Shown here: piece by piece, positions 12,241 to 22,487 of the stretch
Layout of the letters: every line of letters starts with the position of its first letter
Position numbering within the stretch: the stretch's first letter is position 1
Source: Marasmius tenuissimus
Lineage: Eukaryota; Basidiomycota; Agaricomycetes; Agaricales; Marasmiaceae
Assembly (NCBI GenBank): GCA_029532415.1
Contig: JAQOTA010000027.1
Location: forward strand, 124,001-188,000
DNA: 64,000 nt
Direction: 5' to 3'
Position numbers and translations under genes: made by a program
Notes under the pieces: model-generated
Database searches by the model: none
What the model saw: only the letters and a program-made list of their open reading frames with translations
Told to the model about the DNA's origin: nothing

Positions 12241-12838
12241 TTGGGATTAGGTGGTTTACGATTTTTCATGACGCTGTAATCTAGGGTGCACGGTTCATTA
12301 CCATATAATCTCTCTTTAGTTTGTTCTTGGTATGTATTGTAAATGATACCGCTATAGCTATAAACACGTACCCATTCATTAACAATAACAATTTACTGTG
12401 TTTGCACGTATATCGATCCCTGAACTTCCAGCGCAACGGAAGAGGAGTGTATTGCACGGCGGTGCTGAACGCCGGTTACAAATGGAGATCTGAGAATAGC
12501 CCGTGATCGGGGAATGCCGACCGTTGGATCAATCACGATCACGCTTCCAAACTGCTTAGCTCTCTACCTTTCCTCACGCGCACGACATAGAGTTTGACCA
12601 GTAGTAGCTGGGAACAAGGTCATGATGAACATGCAGAATCAAGCTAGAATCCCAATCGAATCGAAAAGGTACCCTGAACACCTCGGATCCGGCAACCCTT
12701 GTGATCACTTCTAAACATCTGCGCAACAATTCTGAATGTGTTCGCTGGTAATTGAGTTCTTTTTCTTTCCCTTCCACAATCTCCCTCGTTGCTTTTCTGG
12801 CTCGGAGATTCAACGGAGGGCCCTGCCCCCTTTCACCA
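12241..12838. other. Intergenic region
   Basis: 3' flank of the flippase and promoter of the PPxY membrane protein. The last about 80 bases are clearly similar to the stretch before 26151 (TTCAACGGAGGGCCC in both), so the tandem duplication includes promoter sequence. No gene was recognised. Confidence 0.5.
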
Positions 12839-14327
12839 ATGCCCACTTTTTATATTTCACGTATATTTTTCGTCTTATCCCTCCTTCTCACTTCACATGC
12901 TTTTGAGTTCAATGTCAGCTCCCCGACTGCATGTGATAACTTGACGGTCAGTTGGACAGGTATGTAAGTCTTTCTCCTTGAGCCAGTGGTCCACCAGCCT
13001 CACCAAGCTCATAGGTGGCATCCCACCGTTCAGCTTGAATTTCGTTGCAGTGCGTTTGTCCTCTCTGTCCGGATCCGAATCGTACATTGACCAGCCATAA
13101 CTTCAGCTCACTGGCGGAAACCTCAACATATCCATTCCAAACTCCAGTTTTTCAAATAACGAAGGCACTTTCACGACTCAACTCAACCTTATGAAGAGCT
13201 CCAGGTTTATGGTATCGATGTCGGATTCGACTGGACCACTGAGTGGGGGAACGAGTCCCGTTTTAACAGTTGGGGAATCCATACCGGGGTTATTACGATG
13301 TCGCACTGGCACTCCACCAGGTCAGTGAGGCCTAACAGTGCTTCTCGGAACGTCAGACTAAAACTTCTGTCTGATCAAGATTTTTACTTCCCTTACGACT
13401 TTCCGATTGCTCAGTGCCAGTGAGTACTCCTCAAGCGCCGGGTCTGTAGGCTATGGTCGACTCAATATCCCTCAAACAGACCGTATGCGTTCGGAAAAAG
13501 CTTCGACATCTCTACTTATGCACCGCCGCTGACCATCTTTGTGAGGGTTCCCGCGTTTCCTTGTGATATTACTTGTTCAAAAATTACTTCAGGGTTTTGT
13601 GCCAGGAGGGAGGGAGTCATTCATTCTACGTCCACCGCCGTTTGAAGCCTTCGTATGGAGTGTCCACCTGAAGGCTCAAACTTCGGTTGCTTTCTCGATA
13701 ATGGATTCTCAAGGCCGGATTGGCCAAACTAGCGATCTCCTCACTGTTCTCCCTACCAACGACTCGTCATGTTTATCCTCTCCTCCACAATCCTCATCTT
13801 CACAATCCTTCTCCCCCATAATCTCTCCGACCGCCTTTAACTCGAGGCCGCCTAAGTTGATTGGGGGACTCAAACCTGCAGATATGGCCGGGACGATTAT
13901 AGGCGTAGTGGCTAGTGTGGGGCTGATAGCGTTCTTCGGGTGGTGGCTTGGAGTCTGTCGCCGTCGCTCGCGCTCCAAGCGTGCAGGAGCAGACAATCAT
14001 CCTCGAAAGTCGTCACTAGAATCCAACAACATCGACCTCTCTCAGTACGATTTTTCGCATACAACGCAGTCCTCTTATCCTAACGAGGTGACTGGTTCGA
14101 GGCCACCGGAAACGTCATACGACCCCGCCACTCTTGCTAGCACCGGAAGCGGGAGTCAGGACACCTCGAACACTCCTCCCAGGCCAATCATCGTACACCG
14201 CGATGTCAACGAAGGAACAGCGCACCCAGTCGAGTTGCCACCCGAGTATTCGGAGTCGAGGCCGCCGATACCAGGTTTCTCGGAGCAAGCCAATGGCTCT
14301 CCTCCACCCCCACCTCCCAAGTCGTGA
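12839..14327 (+). CDS. Signal-peptide, single-TM protein with PPxY tail, paralogue A
   Basis: Six exons (12839-12959, 13015-13049, 13107-13320, 13380-13419, 13480-13540, 13593-14327) give 401 residues. The second exon is only 35 bases. After a hydrophobic leader (FFVLSLLLTSHAFEF) comes an extracellular part with Asn-glycosylation sites, repeated GGT/SGG turns and a Ser/Thr/Pro stalk. A single membrane span follows (GTIIGVVASVGLIAFFGWW) and then a basic stop-transfer RRRSRSKR. The cytosolic tail contains LPPEYSESRPPIPGF; PPEY is a PPxY motif, the ligand of WW domains such as those of Rsp5-type ubiquitin ligases. The type I topology looks receptor- or sensor-like, but no ligand-binding family was recognised. 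It is the tandem paralogue of the gene at 26151-27677, with matching intron positions. Confidence 0.8.
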
Positions 14328-14545
14328 TACCAGGATGGAGGTATCATTCCGTGCATTGGTTCCATCTAACAAGTAATACGATGTCCCCTCGACTCGCACG
14401 AACAGTGATTTGACTCTGCATTGTAAGGACGTGTTCACGACGCCCTCGTTAGTTGTCAAAGATTGGGCATGTAGAGCTCTGTGTGAAGAGGGTGACCCGG
14501 CTTCCTTCCGCCCCGTGGGCCCAGTATGACGAAAAGGGACGAGTC

Positions 14546-14578
14546 GAGGAGGAGGAGGAGGAGGAGGAGGAGGAGGAG
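14546..14578 (+). repeat. (GAG)11 microsatellite
   Basis: Eleven perfect GAG units between paralogue A and the transposon. It does not lie in a convincing gene. Confidence 0.95.
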
Positions 14579-14678
14579 TGGATTCACGGCGTGGTGCAGG
14601 TGCTGGAATGTAATACAGTCACCGAGTCAGTCTTTTGATACTCATCTAGTTGGTGTATTGCGTGTTGGAAGAGTTCAC

Positions 14679-15020
14679 CACCTGATACTACCAAATAAAC
14701 GATATATTAAAGACCCTTGATCCGATACGTATATCAAATCCCAACAAGCAGATAGCCATATATTCCAGGCCAGGAGCTTAAAGTTGGGTAAAGACTTAGG
14801 ACTTGTAGCATATCCTCTCCTCCCCAGGGCGGTATCTACGGGAGCGGGAGCTTGCCGCCTGCCATTACCTTATCCGGATGTTTGGTAAGGCTTCCGACGC
14901 GCCGCCTTCCCGACACTTCCCATTACCTTATACGGACTGTCCCCGCTGTCCCCGCTGTCCCGACTTCCCGCCGGCTATCCCGACTGTCCCGCCCCCCCGA
15001 CGGTTGCCCTCCCCCAGATA
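14679..15020 (+). repeat. Left TIR of KDZ-1
   Basis: 342 bp, inverse of 25569-25910. The inner part is GC-rich with CTGTCCC sub-repeats and two ATTACCTTAT boxes about 70 bases apart, which could be transposase-binding sites (inference). The 8 bases before it, GAGTTCAC, are the left TSD copy. An open frame within it is mirrored in the right TIR and is not a gene. Confidence 0.97.
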
Positions 15021-15064
15021 TAATGAGTAAAGCATCATAAATTATACAGTAAATACTATACAAA

Positions 15065-15289
15065 TCAATCATTGACTACTGTAAGGACCTTACCAACAAG
15101 AACTTGGCCCTCTGCGTCCTCGTCATCACCATCATCGTCGTCGTCGCTGTGAGGTGTGGCTTGCTCCGCGCCGGCGAGGTCGTCTCCAGCCTCAACACGA
15201 TCCTCCCATTCCCTAGGCAGATTCGGCCGCTTCACTCCCTTCCCAGGAGAGAAGTATTGTAGGTTGGCTGGGTCAAAACCAGGCAGCTT
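15065..15289 (-). pseudogene. In-frame C-terminal extension of KDZ-1 transposase beyond a TAA
   Basis: Immediately after the TAA at 15290-15292 the same frame stays open for about 75 codons, to TGA at 15065. It begins KLPGFDPANLQYFSPG and ends in an acidic DDDDDGDDED run. The KDZ-2 transposase has an LKGF.G...PGRKK segment at the matching place, so this looks like the original C terminus cut off by a nonsense change at a Tyr-like position. A splice that removes the TAA was looked for and not found. Confidence 0.6.
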
Positions 15290-18215
15290 TTATATCCGTC
15301 GAAGGCAAGTTCGATGCCATGCTTGAAATCGACCCCTTTCCCAACGATACAAAGCAACTTGGTGGGCAAGAGGGGGGTTGTCTTGTTCGAGGTGGGCTTC
15401 AGCTGCTTGCAGGAAGTTCCGCTCTTCCTTCATGTAGGTGACGAGCTGCTTGATTTCCACGTGAAGTCGGTCCAACTCATAGTGAGCACCCCAGATCTTG
15501 CAGTACTTTGTTACCAGGGTCCGATTTGCCGGTTGAGCCCACTTCTTGGTACGGACATCGTCTCTGGTCTCGCGGAGGAAGTCTAGCTCTGATAAGTAGG
15601 TCTTCTCAATCACGGTGTCGTAGGAGAGCGTATCCTTGCCGAGAGAAGTCGCTGCTTTGTTGAAGTTGTCGACTGCGGTCTTGATTGCTGCTGAGCGAGT
15701 CTTGAGGGCCTTCCCGAGGTGCTGCCGCATTCTGTACCCTGGCGTGGCGTTAGCATATCTGCAATATAGAAGATGAATATACAACGCACCTGTGCTGGCT
15801 AAATGCATCTTCGACAGCTCGAATATCCTTGCAACAACAAGTGCCTCTAGCTTGTCAATGGCCTTCTGATACTCCTGATTCTTTGACATCTCTGCTGCCT
15901 TTCTCCACGCCTCTGAGCCCTCTGTCCATCTATCTTTGACCTTGAGCTTGTGCTCGAGTACGTGGACTTCAGCCATAAGCTTCGTCTCCAGCTCGCTCTC
16001 CTGTCGCATGTTCCGTTCCAACCGTGATGTCTCGTCCTTGTCTGCGGGTTTGTATTGGAGGAATACGGTATGAGACGATTCGAGCCGCTCCTGACAGCCC
16101 TTCAAGGAAACGAGCTTTCGAAAGAGCTCAGTAATCGACTCATCCTCTGGAGGAGTGTCCTGTCGAGAGTCGAGAAACTCCCTCTCCTCTGCCAGCCAGC
16201 CCAACACATCGCTTGGTTTCTGTACTCCAAGCTCCTCCATCTCCTTGAAAATCTTCTCCTTCCCAGCGAGGATTTCGAGGACCTGTGCGTAGTTGTTGTA
16301 TATGAATTTGCTGAGGTTAGCGTAGGCTTCAAAGTTGTCGTGGTGGTACATCCACTCTTGGATCATCTGTCGTCGATGAAATATGCTGGCGTGACGTGTC
16401 GCACTGGTGAGAGCATTTGACTGGGAGAATAGGCGCTCGAGGACCTCAAGGTCTTCAATGCCGGCAGCAAAGATGTATATCATGAGGTAGAGAAGCTGGC
16501 ATCGTCGATTATGAGCATGGCCGTGCATGAGTCCAACAAGAATCTTCAGCTTCTCTTCGACAGCAAGCTGTCTCAGGGGGCTCTTCTCGACGGTGATGTT
16601 GAACTCGCATCCAATGTCGTAACCGAACGCCTTGAAACCGGAAGGATCGGGTAGGTTATATTCTTCGCACTCCTTCTTGCAGGCGTTGAGGTACCTTGAG
16701 AGAATCGCTAAGGCCAACTTTCGTCTGGGTAGGCCAAAACAGTTAGCCCAATTAATAGCAGAGTTCTATAGGGAAACATACCCTTCGCCGCTCTTCACCA
16801 TATCCGCAATCCAAAGCACGAACATATGTCGGCATGTTGACACAAAGACGCCAGTCTCGTCGTACATGACCTTTTCATGCTTGGTATGTGCATCCTTCAT
16901 ATTGCTCCATCTTTCTTCACAGCCATTCTTCCCCTTTTCCTCGTTAGCCGGCGGTGGTGCCCAGTTCCCATGCCTCGACCAATTATCCCTATCCCACCAA
17001 TCCACTTCCTCTCGACTAAGGAAGTATTCCTTCCCTCCCTCCCTCAGATCCTCTCTCTCTTTCAACTGGCCTGGCTTTCCATTCTCTCCAGCCGCTTCTT
17101 GCCGCTCTACACGCTTGAGCGACTCGTTACCGTCCATTGCTCCCATGAACTCAATCTCCAGTGATTTCTCTCCTTCCACTGAATATTGGCAGGCTGGGCA
17201 GGCATTGAGTGACCGCCAGTTGGGTTGATCCCGCCGCAGAAATTGTTTGACCTTCGTTCGAATCATGTTCTTCACGGAAATGAGGGCGTCGAAGGAATTT
17301 GAGAACTGGACACAGAGGTAATGTTGAAAGGGAATCCCGTGAAGGTCGCAGATTGCCCATATGAACGGCTGGATGGTTTGGCGCGGACACCGCACAAAGA
17401 GGTGATGATAGAGTTCGAGCGTCCTCGTTGTTATGGCAGACTTGTGAATAAGGGGATTGCATGGGAAATAGCCTTGACGAATAAGACTAGATGACCGGTA
17501 GGCATACTTGGGAATATTGACATCTGAGCTGTCTGGAGGATGATTCAATCGGGTTAAATTCACTCGGAAGACTCGGAAGTGACACTCACAAAAGATGTCA
17601 CGAACTGCGACTGTCTCAAAGTCTACGGTTTCTGCGCTATATGAAGTGCCGGTAGTTTTGCGGTAGGAGTAATCCATGTACGCCTTGGTCATTTCCTCGA
17701 CCTGAGCTTCCCAACGAGTCTGGTCAAGTTTTATTTTGTCTCGTCTTGTTCGAGTATCCTTGTAGTATCTAGGAATGTAGTCAGAGAAAGTAGAGTAGGA
17801 ATCAAAAAGAAAATACGCACAAACTCCAGTACGACCGTGTTGCTTCATGAAACGCCTCGCGTTCCTTCCTCTCTCCATCAGTCTCTTGATCTTGATCTTC
17901 CCAATCACCGTTGTCGTCCAGATTCGTATCCACGGGAATCGTCGAGATATTCTCGTATTCCTCGTCACAGGAAGAGAGATTGTTGGAGACGTTGTAGCGT
18001 TCGTGGTCAATGAGGTCCAAAAATCCCATGCCGGATCTTGCGGCTTTTTGTCTCATTTGCTCTAACCGTTTCTCTACTGCCGACTTCCGTTGCAGCTGTT
18101 GGGGCTGACTGTAGCTCCGAGAGCCTGAGTGTACTTGCGTATTGGCATCGCCGGGAAGAAAGTTGGTAGGTGCATGAATTTTCTGTGGTCGAACGGTTGT
18201 CCGCAGGGGACCCAT
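15290..18215 (-). CDS. KDZ transposase of KDZ-1 (C-terminally truncated)
   Basis: Five exons (18215-17821, 17768-17590, 17532-16782, 16724-15790, 15738-15290) give 902 residues. A disordered basic N terminus leads into the RNase H-fold transposase core. The motifs in order are LNACPACQYS (Cys pair), MGAMDGNESLKRV (first catalytic Asp region), TGVFVSTCRHMFVLWIADM, KAFGYDIGCEF (second Asp), GLMHGHAHNRRCQ and GIEDLEVLERLFSQSNALT (catalytic Glu region). A long helical C-terminal part with LxxLxVEIKxLxxxM heptads follows. All three acidic positions are present. The TAA at 15290-15292 appears premature because the frame continues to 15065. The ATG at 18215 lies only 80 bases from the divergent TET/JBP start; a start further inside is possible. 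Confidence 0.88.
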
Positions 18216-18295
18216 GCTTGTTGATTGCAGGTGCTTGATCACGTGGCCGAGCCTCCTCTCTCCCGCACCATCACGAACACTGACACCGTGGACAA
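18216..18295. promoter_or_regulatory. Shared divergent promoter between transposase and TET/JBP gene
   Basis: Only 80 bases separate the two predicted ATGs. If both starts are right, the genes share one bidirectional control region and their 5' leaders must overlap or be extremely short. No TATA box is evident. Confidence 0.4.
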
Positions 18296-20079
18296 ATGGA
18301 TGCCGAATTTCAATGTAAGTCTATTCTATCATTATCTTTCTTTATCTACTACGCTCTCCACGCTGGGAGAGCGTAGTTGTTGTTTTTTCCGCCTTCCATA
18401 GTACGCAATCCCGGTCTTGGGACAGCAGAAACTTTTCCATTCACCCAGTATGCAACCCCGACCTTGGGGCAGCAGAATTCTTATTTTTCGTATATTTTCA
18501 CACCTCTAAAGTGTCTCGTCGCTCATCTCAACCGCTACGACTAGAAACTGACCAGATTTTTTGTTTCAGTGCGTCGACTTCGGAACAACAAGGAATATGG
18601 CGGTCTCTCAGGCATGGATGTTGTTGTTAACGATGTAGACCTTCAGGATATACTCTGTTTAGCTCAGCATAGCCAGGAATCCGCCGAAGACAGCGACTTG
18701 ACAGATCTCGACTCAGACGATGATGATGACGTGGCACCCGAACCCTCTCCGAAGCCCGCCAAATCTCAACCCGACTCTAATAAACTTGTCCTTACACCTA
18801 TAGCACAACTTGCTGGCAAGAAGTACACGCCACGGGTACCTACAGAACGACAGTATATGCTTGACATGACCCAGCCCGCAAAGAAACGAAAGCTAGACAA
18901 GAAGAAGGCCAAGGAGAGGTCGAAGAGAGACGAAAAGCGAGCGAAAGACCAGAACGAGGAGGAACGTTCGACAAAAGCGTGCGCGGAACATCATATTCAG
19001 CAAACGAAGTCGTCAACTCACAGCATTCAAAGCGACTTCGCTATCCCAGGTGGCGTATGGACTGGGCCAAAGCTGGCGAAGGATGGACGGGTTTACACAA
19101 AGAAAGAGGCGATGGCCGCTCAGCCAGGAATGCAATACATTCCTTGGGATGGCACATACGTCGCCGTTCCCTATGTCATATTCCATCCACTGACCTATAA
19201 ACTCACCTCAGAGAGACAAAGCTTGTGCATACCAAAGAACATGGTCTGGCTCTTCTCGGCGGGCAACCTAGCAGCCCAAAGTGGATGGAGGACACAACGG
19301 AGGCTGGACGACTGCTAGACTGGGCCGAGCAAAAGCTACGCTTTCTGAAGTCGCCCGACAACCGTCGGGGCAACTATGACAATATACAGATGGGGATCTC
19401 GTACGGCGGCGGGCAAACGGAGCCTGGCAACCTCGTCAACAGTAGGCATAATGAAGAAATTCTGCAGGTACTTAGAGAGAGTCCTGCTGTACAGCATGTG
19501 GCCGGCTATGCAGATTGTACGTTTTCTGCATTATTTCCCTTCATCCTATTCTAACTCCGACTAGACCTCATGAAGACCTACTACAAGGACTTGCACACGT
19601 TGTACGCCAACGTTCAGGAGAAGCTGCAGGTCGACAACCCCGGCCTAGTCCAGAACTTTGCCAATTGTTGTTTTGCCGCCTGTACCTTTAACTTTGGGAA
19701 AGCGGTCACCCGTCGACATACGGACTATCTCAACCTCTTGTTCGGCATGTGCGCCGTCCTCCCCATCAGGAACTACAACTTTGAGAAGGGTGGGCATCTC
19801 ATACTTTGGGACTTGAAGCTTGTGATTCAGTTCCCTCCCGGTACGATTATCCTCCTCCCATCTGCTATGATAGAGCACTTGAATGTCTCAATCGGAAAGG
19901 GCGAGAGGCGGTCCTCCATTACGTTTTACTCTGCCGCAGGTCTGTTTAGATGGGTTTGCAATGGGTTCGTGTCGGACAACGAGTTTTGTGAGCGTGCCTC
20001 TGTTAAAATGCGACGACAATGGGCAACTTACAGAGACAGCTTGTGGAAGACAGGGTTGGACTTACTTGCCTTATTGTAG
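18296..20079 (+). CDS. TET/JBP-family 2-oxoglutarate/Fe(II) dioxygenase carried by KDZ-1
   Basis: Four exons (18296-18314, 18570-about 19174, 19216-19516, 19565-20079) give about 479 residues. The second intron's donor is uncertain and the intron, as modelled, is only about 41 bases. The N-terminal half is acidic, then Lys/Arg-rich (a likely nuclear-targeting or DNA-contacting region). The C-terminal catalytic domain shows the fungal TET/JBP pattern: GISYGGGQTEPGNL; then RRHTDYLN with the HxD iron ligands (about His360, Asp362); GGHLILWDLKLVIQFPPG; and the distal ligand in SAMIEHLNV (about His413). GERRSSITFYSAAGLFRW follows, with the Arg expected to bind 2-oxoglutarate. Known members, including one from Coprinopsis, oxidise 5-methylcytosine in DNA. 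Whether this copy acts on host DNA, on the transposon, or both is unknown. It lies head-to-head with the transposase. Confidence 0.9.
18349..18376 (+). other. Perfect hairpin in the first TET/JBP intron
   Basis: An 11-base inverted repeat, CTACGCTCTCC and GGAGAGCGTAG, with a 6-base loop, lies just after the predicted donor of intron 1. About 25 bases further on, two imperfect 29-base direct repeats beginning TACGCAATCCCGG and TATGCAACCCCGA, about 44 bases apart, occupy roughly 18401-18475. Both could be protein-binding or RNA elements in the control region of the divergent pair; this is inference. Confidence 0.55.
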
Positions 20080-20595
20080 ACATCGTTTATCTAGTACCTT
20101 GCTTGAATACAACATGATTTACTTGCTTCCCTATCAAACGTTCGAATATCGATGAAATATTGTTGAGTGAGGACCTTAGCATGACATTCGTACCCTGGCA
20201 TGTAAACATGTATCGAATATCGAGTCTTCTTGCAATACTCATTCTGGAACTACTCTTCGAGAGGGCTTTCAAGAGTGATGATCACCTCAGTTACTCATAT
20301 CAGATGGAAATGAGTCCGCGTTCACGATGTGAATCAGATTTGACTCAAACAACCCATGATGTTACAGGCATATGATTGACGAAGTTCTATCTTTTTCATT
20401 CTCACTCAGATAACATGATCTCAACGCTTCGAAAACTCAAGCATAGGCTCATACATGATGTTCCTTCCCTACTACATGTCACTGAGGTACCATAGTCTTT
20501 GAAGGTAGGTGGCGATATGCAATATACGGCGACCTTGTATATCGAACACTGAAGTCGGACAGCGGGCTGGCTTCAAATCTATTCAACCAAGCCTT
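20080..20595. other. Spacer inside KDZ-1
   Basis: AT-richer stretch between the dioxygenase stop and the next start. Short frames show no conserved feature. Confidence 0.4.
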
Positions 20596-21065
20596 ATGTC
20601 AACCATCACCTCGCCGACGTTGTCTGACCAACCTCTCAAGCAATCGCACCTGATGTCGCCGAAAAAAGCTTCAAAGCTCTCAAAACGTTCAAAGATTCAA
20701 ACTCGACAAAATCCTCAGGCAAGATACCGAGAGAGGTGAGATTGCTTATTCTTCTTAACTATCAACATTACTGAATTGTCTCCCTAAGAAATCTGGAAGC
20801 TTTACAGCAGAAGGCTCGTGAACGGATGAGGAGACTCCGAGCGGAGCATGCATCTCTCTCAACTGAGTCTGAAAAGGAAGCAGCAAGGGAGCAAAAACAA
20901 CGAGAGAACACGAAATACTACCAGGAGTACGTTGACAGCACGCCATTTGAGCACCATACGCACGACTCACTGCTATGCAGGAACCGCCTTAAGATATCCG
21001 ACAAGAGATATAGGAAAAGGTGGGGCATCGCAGAAGATGTCGCCTCACCTACCCCGCAGGGCTGA
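20596..21065 (+). CDS. Small basic coiled-coil protein, KDZ-1 cargo
   Basis: Three exons (20596-20735, 20789-20926, 20981-21065) give 120 residues. After a Ser/Lys-rich start comes a charged helical repeat: RYRERNLEALQQKARERM, RRLRAEHASL and KYYQE..ISDKRYRKRWG. The RYRERN...KARERM pattern recurs in proteins next to mushroom transposons and is similar in style to the MPRPKLYH.. cargo gene of KDZ-2. It may bind nucleic acid through its basic helices (inference). No named domain was recognised. The frame ends soon after the repeat, so the copy may be shortened. Confidence 0.6.
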
Positions 21066-21182
21066 TTCTCAATATACCTGACCACTCGACTCGTCCCTTG
21101 TACGGTGGAAGAACACGTATGTCATTTGAAGATGGTCCCGACAGCGAAAGTACAATGATCAAGAAAGGTAACGAGAGGGCAG

Positions 21183-22322
21183 CTACTCGAAGAGCCCGGG
21201 GTTTCTGGCAGTGGTCGCCGTGACGAGGCCTTGCTTCTTCCACTCCCTGAACGTGGCCCAAGCTTCTGGAAGGCCACAGAGGAGTCGACGAGCACTACCG
21301 CCACCATATTGAGTTCCATAGAAAATCGCGAGAGCCCTGTTCTTGTAGACACCTGGTTTCAGGCCGGAGAGGACAATGAACAGCTCCCCGGTCGAAGGAG
21401 GCAGTCGGAAAAGCTCCCCAATCTCGGAGTGACAGAACTCGTCATACAACTCGTCTGCCAACCACGGGTCCGTGAATCCCTTCAAGACATTCGAAGAACC
21501 AGTACAAAATGCCTTAACTTCCTCCCTAAACCAAACATAAAAGGTGAGTTCAAATTTCTAAATCTTGAAAACAGACAAGGAAACGTACCACGTGTCAAAA
21601 CGACCATGCCCACCATTTTCCCGCGAGTATACGATATATGCTGAGAAGTTGGATCGACCTGGCATTGCAGAGGGCTGAGTGCTCCCAACAATGGTTAGGT
21701 TGGGTGGCAGAGCCGCCGTTGGGGCAGGTGAAGGTGAGCCAGGGGGAACAGTTGAACGTGAACCGCGAGCAGCAGAAGGCGACGCGGGAGGCGTAGCTGG
21801 ATGGAGCCCGGCTACAGGCTGTGACAAGGCAGGTGAACCTGTGAAGGATTCAGTCAAAGCATCTGTATGAATCCAAGAATGTGAGCTGACTGCATTTTTT
21901 TAGAAACCAACGTGGAGTCAACATACTGTAGGTCAAGTTGATCTCTCGCATTCGTCGCGAGAGGCTCTCCAAGGTATAATCTACGCTCCTTTGAGCCTCA
22001 ACTCGTCGCCGTTCCGCTTCTTCGAGTGCTGACTGGGCTTGAATCAGGACTAGACAATGTTCAAGTCAGTAAAATGGTTGGAACAAAAAAAACAACAAAC
22101 AAAGTAACATACGGTCATTCGTAGCTGATATCTCCCTCTCTCGTTGACAGAACTCGTCGAGCAGCACTATCCTTGACGGTGCTTGGGGCGAGCCAGGATT
22201 CACAGCTTGAACTCGGTTGCGAGATGGTGTCGAAGGGGCGGAATGAGACACTAGGAAAAGTAAGTCAGCTCAGGACTTCATGCAGCCAGATACTCGTATA
22301 AAAAAAGAGTTATACCAGTCAT
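21183..22322 (-). CDS. Viroplasmin/RNase H1-N-terminal-like protein, KDZ-1 cargo
   Basis: Five exons (22322-22316, 22250-22113, 22049-21927, 21862-21589, 21525-21183) give 294 residues; the first exon is only 7 bases. The N-terminal third is a predicted coiled coil (QAQSALEEAERRRVEAQ). A Pro/Ala/Ser-rich linker follows, then a domain whose core reads ELFIVLSGLKPGVYKNRA and later AWATFREWKKQGLV. The strand-turn pattern V..G..PGVY followed by an Ala/Trp helix is that of the small viroplasmin-like, hybrid-binding fold of RNase H1 N termini, but the usual aromatic nucleic-acid contacts are only partly kept. No RNase H domain is attached. KDZ-2 carries a clear counterpart at 38442-39372. Confidence 0.65.
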
Positions 22323-22487
22323 TGACACGAAGGATCCACTATCAGCAATGGGGGAAGAGGAGCAAGAGGACACGACGCGCTTTGTCAGTGTTCAACATCA
22401 TTTAACTCGGGTCCACGTGGTATCACGCGTGTCCTGTGTACTCCCCGAAACCCTCTTCTTTCTAGCGTATTCTCCCGGCAACCCACC

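Noticed and set aside
14852..15040. Frame repeated almost exactly at 25534-25737 on the other strand
   Set aside because: Lies within the TIRs of KDZ-1; the matching peptides reflect the inverted repeat and not a gene family.
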